A stretch of 23,177 nucleotides of DNA, taken from assembly GCA_944371685.1 (NCBI GenBank), contig CALVXV010000008.1, positions 1 through 23,177 on the forward strand. Direction: 5' to 3'. Origin of the DNA: an uncultured Bacilli bacterium (GTDB lineage Bacteria; Bacillota_I; Bacilli_A; RF39; UBA660). Shown here piece by piece: positions 16,531-23,177 of this stretch (its first letter is position 1; the number at the start of each line of letters is the position of its first letter). Position numbers and translations under genes: made by a program. The notes beneath the pieces are model-generated. The model saw only the letters and a program-made list of their open reading frames with translations, did no database searches and was not told the origin of the DNA.

Positions 16531-19368
16531 ATGCATAGAAACAAAAAGAAAAGAAGTATAGTAATAATCTTTTTAATTATAATTTTATTATGCATGGTTG
16601 TCGGGTATGCAACTTATTCAACTAACTTAAAGTTAAAAGGCACCTCTGAGATTACTTCCAGCTGGGATATAAAAATAACTAACGTCACGCAAGGAACTCC
16701 AAGTGGTCAAGCAGAAAATGCCATTGCTCCTGATTGGGATGAATTAAGTGCCTCTTTTGAAGCAAATTTATATTCCAAAGGCGATGCCATGGAATATGAT
16801 GTCACAATAGAAAACAAAGGTAGTTTAGATGCTAAATTACAAAATGTCTTAACTAACATAGAAAAAGAAAATAATGAAGCTGTTAATATAACCTTTTCGG
16901 GCTATACCAAAGGAGAAATATTAAAAGCCGGAAGTATTAAAATAATCCATGTAAGAATAGAATATAACCCAAACTATGAAGGCGAAGAAACATCAAGTGA
17001 AGTAGAAATAAACTTTGATTATGTACAAAATAATAATGAAATATCACCGCCAGAAAATACTCACTTAGTAAAATATGACTGCACCACGAATGGAGGAAAT
17101 GATTGTTCAAATAATAATGAATATTTATTAAAAGGCGAAGATGTTGATTTAACCAAAAAAGGTACAAAAGAAGATTACGATTTTATAGGCTGGAATACAG
17201 ATAAATATTCTCAAGAAGCTTTAACAGAATTAAAAGTAGGAGAAGAAGATATAACTTTATATGCCATCTATAAAGCTAAAGACACAACACCGCCAATCAT
17301 AGATAGTGTAAATACATCTACAACAACAAATAGTATCACAGTAATTGTCTCTGCCCATGATGATGAAAGTGGAATAGTAAAATATGAATTTTCTATAAAT
17401 GATGGTAATTATATAGATAATGGCAATAACAATGTATATACATTCAAAGATCTAATGCAAGGAACAAATTATAATATAAAAGTCAGAGTAACAAATGGTA
17501 TTGATTTAACAGCCCAAGATGTTGCTATTAAAGCCATAGATTTGACAGAAAGTGCAACAGAATCAGATGGGTTATATGAAGATAATACTGTTAATAATAG
17601 ATACATATATAAAGGAAAGAGTCCCAATAATTATATACAATTCAACAATGAACTGTGGCGAATAATATCGGTAGAATCAGATAGAACAATTAAAATTTTA
17701 AGAAATGGTAGTATGCAAGCTAGAGAATATGATAATGCCAATAATCGTTCAAGCACATATTGTAATTCCAAAAGTAATGGATGCAATACATGGGGTAGTA
17801 GTACTACTACATATAATGCAAATAATGAAAAAGTAACATCTATATCAGATACTTATTCTAGTTCATCTACATATGCTTTACCAAGTCAAGTCGCAAGTCT
17901 AAACACATATTTAAACGGTGAATATTATAATAGTTTAACGAGTACCGCTCAAAGTCAAATAGATAATCATTATTTTAATATTGGAAATGTTTCTGTTTCT
18001 AGCAGCAATACCCTAGAAAAAGACATGTTAGAAGAAGGCAAATATAAGTGGCTAGGGAAAATTGGACTTTTAAATATAACTGACTATGTTAAAGCAAGTA
18101 ATAATAGTAATTGTACAAAGGCTTCTGATTATGGTAGTAATAGTGCATGTTATAAAGATACTCCAAATCATAATTGGATGATAAATAATATGTCGAACAC
18201 GCCTAGATTTATTAATGGTAAAAGTGGTAGTCGAAGTAATGTTTGGGGTATAAATAACACAGGTTATAATATTGGATCAAGCGGTCTTAGTAAAACTACC
18301 TATGGAGTATCACCTGCACTTTACTTAAAATCATCTGTAAAAATTGTTGGTGGTAAAGGAACAAGTACTAATCCATATATTTTAGGTTCTGGTGTAAGTA
18401 CTAGTGAGTTAGAAAAGCCAACCTTTAGTGAAAGCGCAACAAAACCAAAAATAGTAACAATAACTTATCCAAGCGGTTGTGGTTCAACTTTAACCTGTTC
18501 ATATCAAAAAGATAATGAAAGTGTAGTAAATGTTACAAGTAATACAGTAAACATAGAATTTACTAAAAGTGGGACTTTAGTAGCAAACGTCTCTGATGGA
18601 AAAAATACTGCGAGTAGTTCATATACCGTAACTATATTCCAAAATGGTGGCGATGCCATCTTAGGACAAGTTCCAATCGTTACAACAGGAGCCGGTTTAT
18701 ATAAAGATGCATATGAGGATGGTAGATACTTTTATAAAGGAAAAAATCCCAATAATTATATAACGTTTAATGATGAGAGCTGGCGAATAATTTCAATAGA
18801 ACCGGATAAAACGATAAAGATAATGCGAAATGAAAGCGTTGGAAAAAGGTCATGGAATCTTCTTGGTGAATATAATGATTGGACATTCCCTGCTAGTTTA
18901 AATGTATATTTAAATGGAATTTACTTAACAAACAAACTAAATTCCACAGCTCAAAGTCAAATTTTAGCCAAAGACTTTAGTATAGGAACAGTGGGAATAC
19001 ATGAAAAAAATTTATCAGGTACTATATCAAGTGAAAATAGTATTAAGTGGAACGGAAAGGTCGCTTTACCAACGGTAAGTGAATATATAAGAAGTAATAG
19101 TAATCAAAGCGGTTGTGGAAGTGTCTATAAATTAACAAGTGCTACCACTTGTAATAAAACCACATGGATGTACATAGAAGATGATTGGTGGCTATTAACA
19201 TCAGACGCTACTTATGGTGATGATTCATTTTATGTGTTAAGTAATGGTCAGTTAAATACTGATAATGAAATTGTTTTTTACGCAATACGTCCAGCTGTTT
19301 ATATCTCATCAACAGTAAAAATTGCAGGAGGTACAGGCACTTCAAATGATCCATTTACTCTTGGTTGA
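16531..19368 (+). CDS. Large modular surface protein with two YKGK/WRIIS modules and TasA/SipW-type N-terminus
   Basis: A 945-residue exported protein, unnamed. The basic start and hydrophobic helix (8-26) end in VGYATYSTNL, followed by WDIKITNV and YDVTIENKGSLDAKL. These features resemble the TasA/camelysin-type surface proteins cleaved by SipW (to about 170). Next come an InlB/Flg_new-type repeat with two cysteines and FIGWNTDK ... ITLYAIYKA (178-248), an Fn3-like module (253-335), the first long copy of the shared module (345-618), the two-cysteine Ig-like module (627-703) and a second, shorter copy (717-945) that ends the protein with GGTGTSNDPFTLG. The two copies share YKGK.PNNYI.FN and WRIIS, but the second lacks the cysteine loop. 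There is no sorting signal. The stop is TGA immediately followed by TAA. It is a single gene with its own promoter and terminator. A role in adhesion is plausible but not shown. Confidence 0.85.
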   Translation: MHRNKKKRSIVIIFLIIILLCMVVGYATYSTNLKLKGTSEITSSWDIKITNVTQGTPSGQAENAIAPDWDELSASFEANLYSKGDAMEYDVTIENKGSLDAKLQNVLTNIEKENNEAVNITFSGYTKGEILKAGSIKIIHVRIEYNPNYEGEETSSEVEINFDYVQNNNEISPPENTHLVKYDCTTNGGNDCSNNNEYLLKGEDVDLTKKGTKEDYDFIGWNTDKYSQEALTELKVGEEDITLYAIYKAKDTTPPIIDSVNTSTTTNSITVIVSAHDDESGIVKYEFSINDGNYIDNGNNNVYTFKDLMQGTNYNIKVRVTNGIDLTAQDVAIKAIDLTESATESDGLYEDNTVNNRYIYKGKSPNNYIQFNNELWRIISVESDRTIKILRNGSMQAREYDNANNRSSTYCNSKSNGCNTWGSSTTTYNANNEKVTSISDTYSSSSTYALPSQVASLNTYLNGEYYNSLTSTAQSQIDNHYFNIGNVSVSSSNTLEKDMLEEGKYKWLGKIGLLNITDYVKASNNSNCTKASDYGSNSACYKDTPNHNWMINNMSNTPRFINGKSGSRSNVWGINNTGYNIGSSGLSKTTYGVSPALYLKSSVKIVGGKGTSTNPYILGSGVSTSELEKPTFSESATKPKIVTITYPSGCGSTLTCSYQKDNESVVNVTSNTVNIEFTKSGTLVANVSDGKNTASSSYTVTIFQNGGDAILGQVPIVTTGAGLYKDAYEDGRYFYKGKNPNNYITFNDESWRIISIEPDKTIKIMRNESVGKRSWNLLGEYNDWTFPASLNVYLNGIYLTNKLNSTAQSQILAKDFSIGTVGIHEKNLSGTISSENSIKWNGKVALPTVSEYIRSNSNQSGCGSVYKLTSATTCNKTTWMYIEDDWWLLTSDATYGDDSFYVLSNGQLNTDNEIVFYAIRPAVYISSTVKIAGGTGTSNDPFTLG

Positions 19369-19383
19369 TAAAGTTATAAACGG

Positions 19384-19411
19384 AAAAGAAGAATTTATAT
19401 TTCTTCTTTTT
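19384..19411 (+). terminator. Intrinsic terminator of the 945-residue surface protein gene
   Basis: AAAAGAAGAA (19384-19393) pairs perfectly with TTCTTCTTTT (19401-19410) around a 7-base loop, ending in a T tract. An IS605-type left-end relic starts about 5 bases later. Confidence 0.8.
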
Positions 19412-19415
19412 GTTT

Positions 19416-19548
19416 GCTAGGAATTTGTTACTATAAAAATTAGAAATCAAATAAGTTAAAATATTGTGTATTTAATAATCACCTTTGAAAGTAAGTACTC
19501 AAAGCCTATTTATTCTTAAATTTAAAACTAAAGCCAAATAATTATTAA
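19416..19548 (+). mobile_element. Strongly decayed IS605-type left-end relic
   Basis: CTAGGAATTTG followed by a degenerate GTAAAAATTA-like segment (19416-19443) matches the left ends at 6093 and 22970. Downstream, CTTTGA/TCAAAG can form a hairpin at 19483-19504, as in an IS605 subterminal hairpin. A short frame from 19498 reads LKAYLFLNLKLKPNNY, reminiscent of the TnpB N-terminus LKGYVFR ... P. The coding likeness alone is weak. The position behind a terminator supports the call. The remainder of the interval up to ezrA shows no gene. Confidence 0.5.
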
Positions 19549-19588
19549 TAGTAACCTTTTTCTATAAAATAAACCATAAAATTTACTA

Positions 19589-19641
19589 TTTTACAAAAAC
19601 TAGTCAAAATTTTACAAAAAAAGACAAAAATATGGTAAAAT
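19589..19641 (+). promoter_or_regulatory. Probable ezrA promoter region with direct repeat
   Basis: TTTTACAAAAA occurs at 19589-19599 and 19610-19620, starts 21 bases apart (two helical turns). The second copy supplies a TTTACA -35-like box (19611-19616), and TAAAAT (19636-19641), preceded by ATGG, could be the -10. An alternative -10 is TATACT (19642-19647). The repeat may mark a regulator site or be chance in AT-rich DNA. Confidence 0.35.
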
Positions 19642-19659
19642 TATACTAGGGTGATATAC

Positions 19660-21390
19660 ATGGATAACATTGTAGTAGTAATAGGCGCCTCAGCTATGAC
19701 AACTCTATTAGTTGTTTTTATCGTCTTAGGTATTTTAAAAAGCCGTAAAAAAAAGAAATATAAAAAAATCATTGAAAACTTAGATTATCAAAAAAATAGA
19801 CTGGACACTTCACCAGTTGGACCAGAATTAGCTAAAGTAGAAAGCTACGTCGGTAATGAAAAATTAGAAGTACTATATAACAACTGGAAAGAAAGATTAA
19901 ATGACATTAAAGAAATAAAAATCCCTAAAATAACCGATATGTTAATCGAAGCTGAATATTCATTATCCCAAAAAGATTATAAAAGTACCATGTATAAAAT
20001 TGCCAAACTAGAAATGGAAATATATAAAGTAAGAGCTTCTTCTGCCTTTCTATTAAATGAAATAAAAGATATTACTAATAGCGAAGAAAGAAATAGGGGA
20101 AGCATCACTAAATTAAAAGCTAAATATCGTGAACTATATGAAAAATTTGATGAAACTAGAAATGAATTTGGTCAGTTCAAAGATATAGTAGCTATGCAAT
20201 TTGAAAATATCACTAAAAGGTTTGAGGACTTTGAAGTCTTAATGGAAAACAATGAATACACCGAAGTGCCAACTATTTTAAAAGCTATAGATGACCTATT
20301 AAAACATATGGAAGTAGTTATTGATGAATTACCATCCATTGTTCTAATTGCTGAAGGCATATTACCTAAAAAAATGGAAGAAATATATGCAATTTATCAA
20401 AAAATGGTTGCTGCCGGTTATCCATTAGATTATTTAAATGTCGAATATAATATCGAAGAAGCTAAAAAGAAAATTGCTGATATACTAGATAGAGCTAAAG
20501 TTTTAAACTTAGAAGATAGCTTGTTTGATTTAAAAGTATTAACTGAATATTTTGAAAATCTATTCACTGATTTTGAAAAAGAAAAAGTTATTAAATCAGA
20601 TTATGATGAAGCCAATAAAACATTATATACAAAATTAAAGAAAATCAACACCTTAGTCAAAGACATATTCGCGCAAATGGATGACTTAAAACAGTTGTAT
20701 AGTTTATCAGAAGATAGTATTAAAGCTCTATATGAAGTAAAGTCAGATTTAGAAAGTTTAAATGAAGATTATGCCACTTTGATAAATCATACAAGTAATC
20801 ATAGCTTTGCCTATTCTAAACTCACCGAAGAAATAGAAACATTAGTAGTTAGACTATCCAATATTGAATCCAAATTAGATAATACCTTAAATGTTATTGG
20901 CAATATGCACGATGATGAAATGCGTGCTCGCCAGCAACTATCCGAAGTTGAAGATCTTCTTAAAAATGCCCAAAAACAAATTAGATCATTTAACTTACCG
21001 GTTATTCCTAATCGCTACTACGTTGAATTAAAAGAAGCTAAAGATGCTATGAAAGAAATAATTAAAGAATTAGATAAAAAACCAATCACCATCGAAACAT
21101 TAAACACTAGAGTTGATACTGCTAGAGATCTAGCTCTCAAACTTTACGGTAAAACTAAAGACATGATGAAAACTGCCATGTTTGCTGAAATGGCTATCGT
21201 CTATGGCAACAGATATCGTTCATCTGAAAAAGACTTAGATCGTAATTTAACATATTCAGAAATGTTATTTAGTAAAGGTGACTATAAAAAATCTTTAGAT
21301 TTAACCATTAACTCATTAAATAAAATTGAACCAGGTATCTATGAAAAATTATTAAAATTATATGGTGGAAAAGAAAGAATGAGTGAATAA
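19660..21390 (+). CDS. ezrA: Septation ring regulator EzrA
   Basis: A membrane-anchored regulator of FtsZ-ring assembly in low-GC Gram-positives. I start at ATG 19660 (576 residues) because GGGTGAT at 19649-19655 is a well-spaced ribosome binding site. The in-frame GTG 19651 lies inside that site. Residues 4-23 are a membrane helix, followed by the basic SRKKKKYKK stretch. The rest is a long coiled coil of spectrin-like repeats rich in Lys/Glu/Leu. Near the C-terminus, GNRYRS followed by LTYSEMLFSKGDYKKSLDLTINSLNKIEPGIYEKL fits the family's QNR patch and end helices; Bacillus EzrA is 562 residues. Its position before thiI and ssp matches Bacillus gene order. Confidence 0.92.
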   Translation: MDNIVVVIGASAMTTLLVVFIVLGILKSRKKKKYKKIIENLDYQKNRLDTSPVGPELAKVESYVGNEKLEVLYNNWKERLNDIKEIKIPKITDMLIEAEYSLSQKDYKSTMYKIAKLEMEIYKVRASSAFLLNEIKDITNSEERNRGSITKLKAKYRELYEKFDETRNEFGQFKDIVAMQFENITKRFEDFEVLMENNEYTEVPTILKAIDDLLKHMEVVIDELPSIVLIAEGILPKKMEEIYAIYQKMVAAGYPLDYLNVEYNIEEAKKKIADILDRAKVLNLEDSLFDLKVLTEYFENLFTDFEKEKVIKSDYDEANKTLYTKLKKINTLVKDIFAQMDDLKQLYSLSEDSIKALYEVKSDLESLNEDYATLINHTSNHSFAYSKLTEEIETLVVRLSNIESKLDNTLNVIGNMHDDEMRARQQLSEVEDLLKNAQKQIRSFNLPVIPNRYYVELKEAKDAMKEIIKELDKKPITIETLNTRVDTARDLALKLYGKTKDMMKTAMFAEMAIVYGNRYRSSEKDLDRNLTYSEMLFSKGDYKKSLDLTINSLNKIEPGIYEKLLKLYGGKERMSE

Positions 21391-21394
21391 ACCA

Positions 21395-21419
21395 AAAACA
21401 ACCACAAAATGGTTGTTTT
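21395..21419 (+). terminator. Intrinsic terminator of ezrA
   Basis: AAAACAACC (21395-21403) pairs perfectly with GGTTGTTTT (21411-21419) around a 7-base loop. The A and T arms could serve both directions. Confidence 0.75.
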
Positions 21420-21422
21420 ACT

Positions 21423-21450
21423 TTGAAAAAAATTAAAAACATAGTATAAT
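21423..21450 (+). promoter_or_regulatory. Promoter of thiI
   Basis: TTGAAA (21423-21428), 16-base spacer, TATAAT (21445-21450), with the ribosome binding site GAGGTGGTGAG starting 5 bases later. Confidence 0.7.
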
Positions 21451-21470
21451 TACAGAGGTGGTGAGAAGTA

Positions 21471-22637
21471 ATGCACAAACTAATTATGATTAAATATGGC
21501 GAATTAACGACTAAAAAAGCTAATCGTAAAATTTTTATTAACATTTTAACTCAAAATGTCGAAAAAGCTTTAAAAGATGAAAAAGTAGAAATATTTAAAG
21601 ACCAAGTAAGAATGTTTATAAAGTGTAATGATGCTAATAAAATTGCCAGCAAATTACAAAAAATATTTGGTATACATGGTATAGTCATCGCTTATAAAGT
21701 AAATAATAATATCGAAGATGTTCTAAAAAAATCATTAGAAATAATGGACAAAAATAAACAAACTTTTAAAGTCGTCACAAAACGCGCCGATAAAAGCTAT
21801 CCCATTCATTCTATGGATTATAGCCGTAAATTAGGTGGACTTATTTTAAAAAACTCAAATTTCAAAGTTGACGTTCATACTCCTGATATAACTTTAACTG
21901 TTGAAATAAGAACTGAAGGAACATTTGTATATACAAATGAAATCAAAGGAGCCGGTGGATATCCAGTGGGCGTCGAGGGCAAAGGACTATTAATGTTATC
22001 TGGTGGTATAGATAGTCCGGTTGCTGGATACTTAACCTTAAAGCGTGGAGTTAATGTTGAATGTCTATATTTTGAATCTCCACCTCATACCAGCCAAGAA
22101 GCTAAAAATAAAGTAATCAAACTAGCTAGTATAATAAATGAATATTCTGGAAAAGTAAAAGTTCATGTTGTACCATTTACTTCAATTCAAGAAGCCATTT
22201 ATAAAAATTGCCCCGACATTTATATGATAACCATTATGAGGCGAATGATGTATCGAATTGCCGCACTTTATGCGGAAAAAATTGGCGCCAAAATATTAAT
22301 TAATGGTGAAAGCATTGGACAAGTTGCCAGTCAAACATTAGACAGTATGGTATGTATAAATAATGTCACAAATATGCCTGTAATTCGTCCAGTCGCCTGT
22401 TTCGATAAACTAGAAATAATTGACATTGCCAAAAAAATAAACACCTATGACACCAGCATCTTACCATATGAAGATTGCTGTACTATCTTTGTCCCAAAAC
22501 ATCCAGTCATCAAACCAGAACTGGAAAAATGTATAGAATATGAAAACAACTTTGACTATCAAACCTTAATTGAAAAAGCCGTAAATAACATCGAAACAAT
22601 AACCAATTTTGACGAAAATTTTGACGATCTTCTTTAA
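21471..22637 (+). CDS. thiI: tRNA 4-thiouridine / thiazole sulfurtransferase ThiI
   Basis: It adenylates U8 of tRNA for thiolation and, in many bacteria, also supplies sulfur for the thiamine thiazole. The protein has 388 residues, typical of Gram-positive ThiI. An N-terminal ferredoxin-like and THUMP part (1-165) holds IKYGELTTKKANR and ends in GAGGYPVGVEGKG. The PP-loop ATPase motif SGGIDSPVAGYL is at 177-188. Further family motifs are FESPPHTS, MRRMMYRIA, INGESIGQVASQT and YEDCCTIFVPKHP, which carries two cysteines. There is no rhodanese domain, as expected for this type, which takes sulfur from a cysteine desulfurase partner. In Bacillus that partner gene (nifZ) lies next door; here it is absent from the window. 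Confidence 0.94.
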   Translation: MHKLIMIKYGELTTKKANRKIFINILTQNVEKALKDEKVEIFKDQVRMFIKCNDANKIASKLQKIFGIHGIVIAYKVNNNIEDVLKKSLEIMDKNKQTFKVVTKRADKSYPIHSMDYSRKLGGLILKNSNFKVDVHTPDITLTVEIRTEGTFVYTNEIKGAGGYPVGVEGKGLLMLSGGIDSPVAGYLTLKRGVNVECLYFESPPHTSQEAKNKVIKLASIINEYSGKVKVHVVPFTSIQEAIYKNCPDIYMITIMRRMMYRIAALYAEKIGAKILINGESIGQVASQTLDSMVCINNVTNMPVIRPVACFDKLEIIDIAKKINTYDTSILPYEDCCTIFVPKHPVIKPELEKCIEYENNFDYQTLIEKAVNNIETITNFDENFDDLL

Positions 22638-22660
22638 CAAAAATTACCAATAAAAAAAAC

Positions 22661-22689
22661 GCATTAATTCTCCAAATGTACACAATATA
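22661..22689 (+). promoter_or_regulatory. Possible sigma-G-type promoter of the SASP gene
   Basis: GCATTA (22661-22666) and CAATATA (22683-22689), 16 bases apart, resemble the forespore sigma-G elements (G-AT- and CAT---TA). SASP genes are known sigma-G targets. The 9-base direct repeat AAATGTACA at 22674-22682 and 22691-22699 flanks the -10 box and may be a regulator site. Confidence 0.35.
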
Positions 22690-22713
22690 TAAATGTACAG
22701 GAGGTGAAAATGT

Positions 22714-22917
22714 ATGACTAATAATAGTAATCGTTTAGTAGTTCCTGGCGCTAAACAAGCAATTGAACAAATGAAATATGAAATTGCTAACGAATTAGGC
22801 GTTAAAATGGGACCAGATGCAACTAGTAGAGCTAATGGTTCAGTAGGTGGAGAAATTACTAAAAGACTTGTACAAATGGGTCAACAACAAATTTCAGGTT
22901 CTAATTATACTAAATAA
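22714..22917 (+). CDS. ssp: Alpha/beta-type small acid-soluble spore protein
   Basis: A 67-residue DNA-binding protein of the forespore that saturates spore DNA, changes it to an A-like form and protects it from UV and heat, and is degraded at germination. The family hallmarks are present: LVVPGAKQAIEQMKYEIA, then the germination protease region ELGVKMGPDATSRANGS and VGGEITKRLVQMGQQQ. The length is normal. An excellent AGGAGGTGA site precedes ATG 22714; the ATG at 22710 is in a different frame and is followed by a stop after two codons. It follows thiI as in Bacillus, and is proof that the organism, or its recent ancestor, forms endospores. Confidence 0.96.
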   Translation: MTNNSNRLVVPGAKQAIEQMKYEIANELGVKMGPDATSRANGSVGGEITKRLVQMGQQQISGSNYTK

Positions 22918-22935
22918 TTAACCAACAATATATAG

Positions 22936-22962
22936 AGACAGTGTAAATTTACTGTCTTTTTT
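22936..22962 (+). terminator. Intrinsic terminator of the SASP gene
   Basis: AGACAGT (22936-22942) pairs with ACTGTCT (22951-22957), then a T tract to 22962. The left end of a tnpB element starts within about 5 bases. Confidence 0.85.
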
Positions 22963-22967
22963 CATAT

Positions 22968-23177
22968 ACTAGGAATTTGCTTTGTAAAAATTAAAAAAGC
23001 ATTTACAAGAACAAATGCTTGTGATGTACTGAGTACATCAAAGATTGAAGGTTATGGCATGAATATATTAAAAGGCTATGTATTTAGAATGTGTCCAATT
23101 AAAAAACAAGAACAGCTAATTAATAAAACAATAGGCTCTACAAGATTTATATATAACTATTTTTTAGATGATAAAAT
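22968..23177 (+). mobile_element. IS200/IS605-type element, left end, continues past the window
   Basis: The left end starts at or near TACTAGGAATTTGC (22968), directly behind the SASP terminator. Two perfect hairpins follow: AAGCATTT/AAATGCTT (22997-23004 with 23013-23020) and TGATGTAC/GTACATCA (23022-23029 with 23033-23040). Such subterminal hairpins are bound by the Y1 transposase in this family. The tnpB gene starts at 23059, with no tnpA between. It is the intact version of the relics at 6090 and 19416. Confidence 0.8.
23059..23177 (+). CDS. tnpB: TnpB, 5' part, cut by window end
   Basis: ATG 23059, preceded by a weak GAAGG site, opens a frame that stays open to the window end (39 residues). 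It reads NILKGYVFRMCPIKKQEQL and then TIGSTRFIYNYFLDDK. This is the typical TnpB/OrfB N-terminus (FRLYP..KQ..L, then TRFVYN.FL). Catalytic residues lie beyond the window. Together with the 3' half at 1-488, it shows that at least two tnpB copies flank the region; whether they are the same subfamily cannot be judged, since the two visible parts do not overlap. Confidence 0.88.
   Translation, partial: MNILKGYVFRMCPIKKQEQLINKTIGSTRFIYNYFLDDK

Noticed and set aside
825..19368. Diversity-generating retroelement acting on the lectin-like modules
   Set aside because: No reverse transcriptase gene and no template repeat were found in the window; the copies differ throughout rather than at adenine positions.
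825..19368. LPXTG sortase anchoring of the surface proteins
   Set aside because: None of the C-termini has an LPXTG motif, a terminal hydrophobic helix or a basic tail.
19366..19371. UGA read as tryptophan at the end of the 945-residue protein
   Set aside because: All genes use UGG for Trp and none has an internal UGA; reading through would add one residue before TAA.
19651..19659. GTG start at 19651 for ezrA
   Set aside because: It overlaps the ribosome binding site; ATG 19660 is correctly spaced.
21420..21470. Thiamine riboswitch before thiI
   Set aside because: Only about 20 bases lie between the predicted transcript start and ATG, too short for a riboswitch.
1..23177. CRISPR array, tRNA or rRNA genes
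   Set aside because: No regularly spaced repeats, cloverleaf-like segments or rRNA-like sequence were seen.

Overview
The window is strongly AT-rich DNA from a Gram-positive, spore-forming Bacillota (Bacilli-like) organism. Three genes show sporulation: a SpoVID-like coat protein, a YsxE/CotS-like partner and an alpha/beta-type small acid-soluble spore protein. EzrA, ParE/ParC, a GTP-binding Obg and a ThiI without a rhodanese domain fit a low-GC Gram-positive. The rubredoxin-type and ferredoxin-type genes suggest an anaerobic or microaerophilic life. My best inference is an uncultured gut Bacilli lineage close to the Mollicutes/Erysipelotrichia; I cannot prove this from the sequence. Nearly all genes lie on the + strand. 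UGA is a real but rare stop codon, and tryptophan is encoded by UGG.

Layout. Positions 1-621 hold the 3' part of an IS200/IS605-type tnpB with a structured right end (a possible omega-RNA scaffold) and a perfect palindrome. Positions 777-5934 hold a strong promoter followed by three large surface-protein genes: a pilin-like protein with a cysteine-rich tail, a membrane-anchored protein, and a second pilin-like modular protein. Positions 6090-6270 are a dead IS605-type 5' fragment just behind a terminator. Positions 6314-10850 are the topoisomerase IV operon parE-parC. Then come a Mn-type superoxide dismutase, spoVID-ysxE (overlapping), a previously unlisted 57-residue membrane protein on the minus strand (13115-13288), a small pilin-like/leucine-rich-repeat protein, obg, a rubredoxin/rubrerythrin-like protein and a ferredoxin. 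A 945-residue modular surface protein (16531-19368) and another IS605-end relic follow. The last block is ezrA-thiI-ssp, a Bacillus-like gene order without nifZ. The window ends in the 5' part of an apparently intact tnpB.

The most interesting content is the surface-protein system. Three proteins share four copies of a roughly 230-275-residue module that I cannot assign to a family with confidence (GLY...YKGK.PNNYI.FN.E.WRIIS at its start, GG.GT..DPF at its end). They also share Ig-like and fibronectin-III-like modules with the first pilin-like protein. Each member uses a different N-terminal anchor (pilin-type, plain membrane helix, TasA/SipW-type), which suggests module shuffling among cell-surface or secreted proteins. 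No pilus assembly, sortase or signal peptidase gene is in the window.

A second pattern is that three related IS605-type left ends sit directly behind intrinsic terminators. A third is that several housekeeping promoters place the -10 box almost on top of the ribosome binding site, so the leaders would be only about 10-20 nt.
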